From Opitutia bacterium UBA7441 (GTDB taxonomy: Bacteria; Verrucomicrobiota; Verrucomicrobiia; Opitutales; Coraliomargaritaceae): 8,030 bases of DNA. This document shows, in pieces, positions 6,931 to 8,030 of this stretch. Position numbers and translations under genes: made by a program. The stretch lies in NCBI GenBank assembly GCA_002480015.1, contig DLQD01000034.1:6029-14058 (forward strand). Reading direction: 5' to 3'. The notes beneath the pieces were generated by a model. It did not search any database, was not told where the DNA came from, and was given only the letters and a program-made list of their open reading frames with translations. Each line of letters starts with the position of its first letter. The first letter of the stretch is position 1.

Positions 6931-7203
6931 ATGTTCGATTGGTCGGATGAAAAAGATGAATTATTGAGAAAAGAGAGGGACGTTGGTTTCGAAGATATAC
7001 TTTTTCATATTCAATCCGGCGATTTGTTGCTGACGGCGCCTCATCCAAACTGCGAAAAGTATCCGAATCAAAAAATAATGTACGTAAAGGTGGATGATTA
7101 CGTCTATATGGTCCCATTTGTAGCAGGGAGAAAAACGAAATTTTTAAAGACGATCATACCAAGCCGAAAGGCCACGAAAGACTTACTGGGAGGTGAATTA
7201 TGA
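6931..7203 (+). CDS. BrnT-like type II toxin (RelE-like fold ribonuclease)
   Basis: A 90-residue protein resembling BrnT-family toxins, which have a small RelE-like RNase fold and cleave RNA to stop growth. The family pattern is visible in the N-terminal FDWSDEK (2-8), the GFEDILFHI helix (19-27), a beta-rich middle with IMYVKVDDYVYMVPFV (49-64) and the closing IIPSRKATK (75-83), equivalent to BrnT's 'ISARKAT'. The HIQSGDLL and HPNCEKYPNQK stretches match a subgroup I recall as paired with CopG antitoxins; this is memory, not a search. It overlaps the antitoxin start by four bases (ATGA), and the toxin-first order is that of brnTA. GC is about 40% by hand count, far below the flanking genes, and suggests horizontal acquisition. 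The start at 6931 has only a weak AAGAG 13 bases upstream. Canonical BrnT versus a related family of the same fold cannot be settled here. Confidence 0.78.
   Translation: MFDWSDEKDELLRKERDVGFEDILFHIQSGDLLLTAPHPNCEKYPNQKIMYVKVDDYVYMVPFVAGRKTKFLKTIIPSRKATKDLLGGEL
7188..7195 (+). promoter_or_regulatory. Strong Shine-Dalgarno sequence of the antitoxin gene
   Basis: GGGAGGTG lies inside the end of the toxin gene. GAGG at 7190-7193 is six bases before the antitoxin ATG at 7200. It is the only strong ribosome binding site seen before any start in the window. It fixes the antitoxin start at 7200 rather than the in-frame ATG at 7206. Confidence 0.75.
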
Positions 7204-7469
7204 AAATGGACGCATACGAAAAGGAGCTTATAGCGCTCGAGAAAGAAGGCTTGATCGAAGTTTCCAAGCCGGGTTCAGCGGAACGTAGAGCTTTGATGGC
7301 TGCCGCGAAGGAGACCTTGCAGAAAGATAAAAGGATCAATATCCGAATTTCGAACCGGGATTTGGTTTCCTTGAAAAGAAAAGCCAATCGTGTCGGTATG
7401 CCATACCAGACGTTGATCTCGAGTGTTTTGCATCAGTATGTCTCCGGGGATATCAAGGTGGAGAGCTAG
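7200..7469 (+). CDS. CopG-family ribbon-helix-helix antitoxin
   Basis: An 89-residue antitoxin encoded directly behind the toxin, overlapping it by ATGA. The N-terminal half (1-40) is charged and helical and probably wraps the toxin. The C-terminal half has the ribbon-helix-helix DNA-binding plan: a beta strand RINIRIS (45-51), helix A around NRDLVSLKRKANRVG (52-66) and helix B around PYQTLISSVLHQYVSG (68-83). As a dimer the strands would enter the DNA major groove, and such antitoxins usually repress their own promoter together with the toxin. This arrangement (neutralising part first, DNA-binding part last) is common in CopG antitoxins of BrnT-like toxins. GC is about 47% by hand count, between the toxin and the flanks. 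The strong Shine-Dalgarno sequence at 7188-7195 should favour its synthesis over the toxin. Confidence 0.85.
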   Translation: MKMDAYEKELIALEKEGLIEVSKPGSAERRALMAAAKETLQKDKRINIRISNRDLVSLKRKANRVGMPYQTLISSVLHQYVSGDIKVES

Positions 7470-7493
7470 TGGTACACTGCTATATAAACAACG

Positions 7494-7517
7494 GCGGAAT
7501 GGCTTCCCATTAGCCGC
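7494..7517. terminator. Bulged hairpin downstream of the antitoxin gene, possible terminator
   Basis: GCGGAATGG (7494-7502) pairs with CCATT (7507-7511) and CCGC (7514-7517) around a CTTC loop. This gives a nine-base-pair stem with a two-base AG bulge on the 3' arm. It starts 25 bases after the antitoxin stop, where a terminator would be expected. No run of T follows on the plus strand, so it is not a standard intrinsic terminator. It could instead be an mRNA-stabilising or leader hairpin. Confidence 0.3.
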
Positions 7518-7523
7518 GCATTG

Positions 7524-7558
7524 CATTGAACGTTGAAAATTAGGCGTTGAACGTAGAG
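7524..7558. repeat. Degenerate 7-bp tandem repeat (unit CGTTGAA)
   Basis: Read in steps of seven from 7524, the sequence is CATTGAA, CGTTGAA, AATTAGG, CGTTGAA, CGTAGAG. Two units are exact, one has one mismatch, one has two, and the middle one has diverged. It ends 19 bases before the hrpB start codon, so it lies in that gene's leader or promoter zone. Its function is unknown. It has no spacer-repeat structure and is not a CRISPR. Confidence 0.5.
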
Positions 7559-7577
7559 TGTTCGGGTTTTCGCATCT

Positions 7578-8030
7578 ATGCCCACCGCCCCCAACAACCT
7601 CCCGATTTACGATGTGGCCGATGCCTTACTCGATGGCGTCGCATCGACCGGGCGCGTCGTGCTCTCCGCGCCGACGGGGTCGGGTAAGTCGACGCAGGTG
7701 CCCCAGATTCTACTCGACCGGGCTGGCATTAACGGGGAAATCGTCGTTCTGCAGCCTCGGCGTTTGGCAGCGCGGCTGCTGGCCAAGCGGGTGGCTTCGG
7801 AGCGGGGCGTCGCCTTGGGCGAGGAGGTCGGCTACCAGATCCGTTTTGAAAACAAAGTCAGTGCGCGCACCCGTATCCGCTTTGTGACTGAAGCGATCCT
7901 GCTGCGGCAAATCCTGCAAGATCCCGCGCTCAAGGGCGTCGGCGCGGTGCTCTTTGATGAATTTCACGAGCGTCATTTGACCAGTGACTTGAGTCTGGCC
8001 TGCGCCTTGCAAAGCGTAGGCGAGGCGCGT
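7578..8030 (+). CDS. hrpB: ATP-dependent helicase HrpB, N-terminal part (3' truncated by the window)
   Basis: The first 151 codons of a DEAH-box superfamily 2 helicase; the frame is still open at the window end. Visible motifs in order are Walker A APTGSGKST (31-39), motif Ia QPRRLAAR (59-66), motif Ib around VTEAILLR (103-110) and motif II DEFHERHL (127-134). DEFH in place of the DEAH of HrpA, together with the very short N-terminus before Walker A, points to HrpB. Bacterial HrpB proteins are about 800 residues long, so most of this gene lies outside. The family is predicted to remodel RNA or ribonucleoprotein, but its cellular role is poorly known. I chose the ATG at 7578 because it puts Walker A at the usual distance; no Shine-Dalgarno motif precedes it. 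It follows the toxin-antitoxin pair on the same strand after 108 bases and has high GC again, so it is likely a resident gene with its own promoter. Confidence 0.92.
   Translation, partial: MPTAPNNLPIYDVADALLDGVASTGRVVLSAPTGSGKSTQVPQILLDRAGINGEIVVLQPRRLAARLLAKRVASERGVALGEEVGYQIRFENKVSARTRIRFVTEAILLRQILQDPALKGVGAVLFDEFHERHLTSDLSLACALQSVGEAR

Noticed and set aside
6797..7117. Open N-terminal extension of ilvA back to 7117
   Set aside because: It runs antisense through the toxin gene and has no similarity to IlvA N-termini. The ATG at 6796 fits the family length. The ATG at 6856 remains a minor alternative.
7481..7486. TATATA considered as a -10 box for hrpB
   Set aside because: No -35-like hexamer lies at the proper distance upstream, and the site is nearly 100 bases from the start codon.
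7524..7558. Heptamer repeat considered as a CRISPR fragment
   Set aside because: Units are contiguous, only 7 bp long, without unique spacers or nearby cas genes.

Overview
The window reads as ordinary chromosomal DNA from a Gram-negative-type bacterium with moderately high GC. Short hand-counted samples give about 60-70% in the housekeeping genes and about 40-47% in one small insert. The lineage cannot be proved from the sequence. The gene styles (a lone GspE/PulE-type ATPase, a signal-bearing TPR protein, a two-ACT-domain IlvA coupled to an AEC permease, almost no Shine-Dalgarno motifs) make me think of the Verrucomicrobia/Opitutae neighbourhood. That is an inference held with low to moderate confidence.

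Layout from left to right: (1) the 3' end of fmt on the plus strand, ending at 196. (2) Convergent to it, a large minus-strand gene (258-2162) for a secreted or periplasmic TPR protein. (3) Divergent from that, a small plus-strand gene (2234-2482) for an 82-residue basic, cysteine-containing protein of unknown function. (4) A minus-strand block transcribed from right to left: ilvA (6796 to 5267), a 10-TM auxin-efflux-carrier family permease (5267 to 4317, sharing one base with ilvA), and after a 118-base spacer a GspE/PilB-type secretion ATPase (4198 to 2525). (5) Divergent from ilvA, an AT-richer type II toxin-antitoxin pair on the plus strand (6931-7203 and 7200-7469): a BrnT-like toxin followed by a CopG/ribbon-helix-helix antitoxin, overlapping by ATGA. 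(6) A 108-base spacer with a bulged hairpin and a degenerate 7-bp tandem repeat, then the first 151 codons of an HrpB-type DEAH-box helicase (7578 to beyond the window end).

How the genes relate: ilvA makes 2-oxobutanoate from threonine for isoleucine synthesis, and its two C-terminal ACT domains suggest feedback control. The translationally coupled permease may move a related amino or keto acid, but this rests on context only. GspE lies downstream on the same strand and could be partly cotranscribed, yet its job (type IV pilus or type II secretion) is unrelated, and no other pilus or secretion gene is visible. The toxin-antitoxin pair is the one segment that looks acquired. Its antitoxin start has the only strong Shine-Dalgarno sequence I can find, which fits the need to make antitoxin in excess.

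I see no rRNA, tRNA, CRISPR array, transposase or phage gene. No stretch over 300 bases lacks a gene. I found no clear sign of an undescribed multi-gene system. The most notable items are the toxin-antitoxin locus and its candidate operator, the ilvA-permease coupling, the orphan cysteine protein and the heptamer repeat before hrpB.
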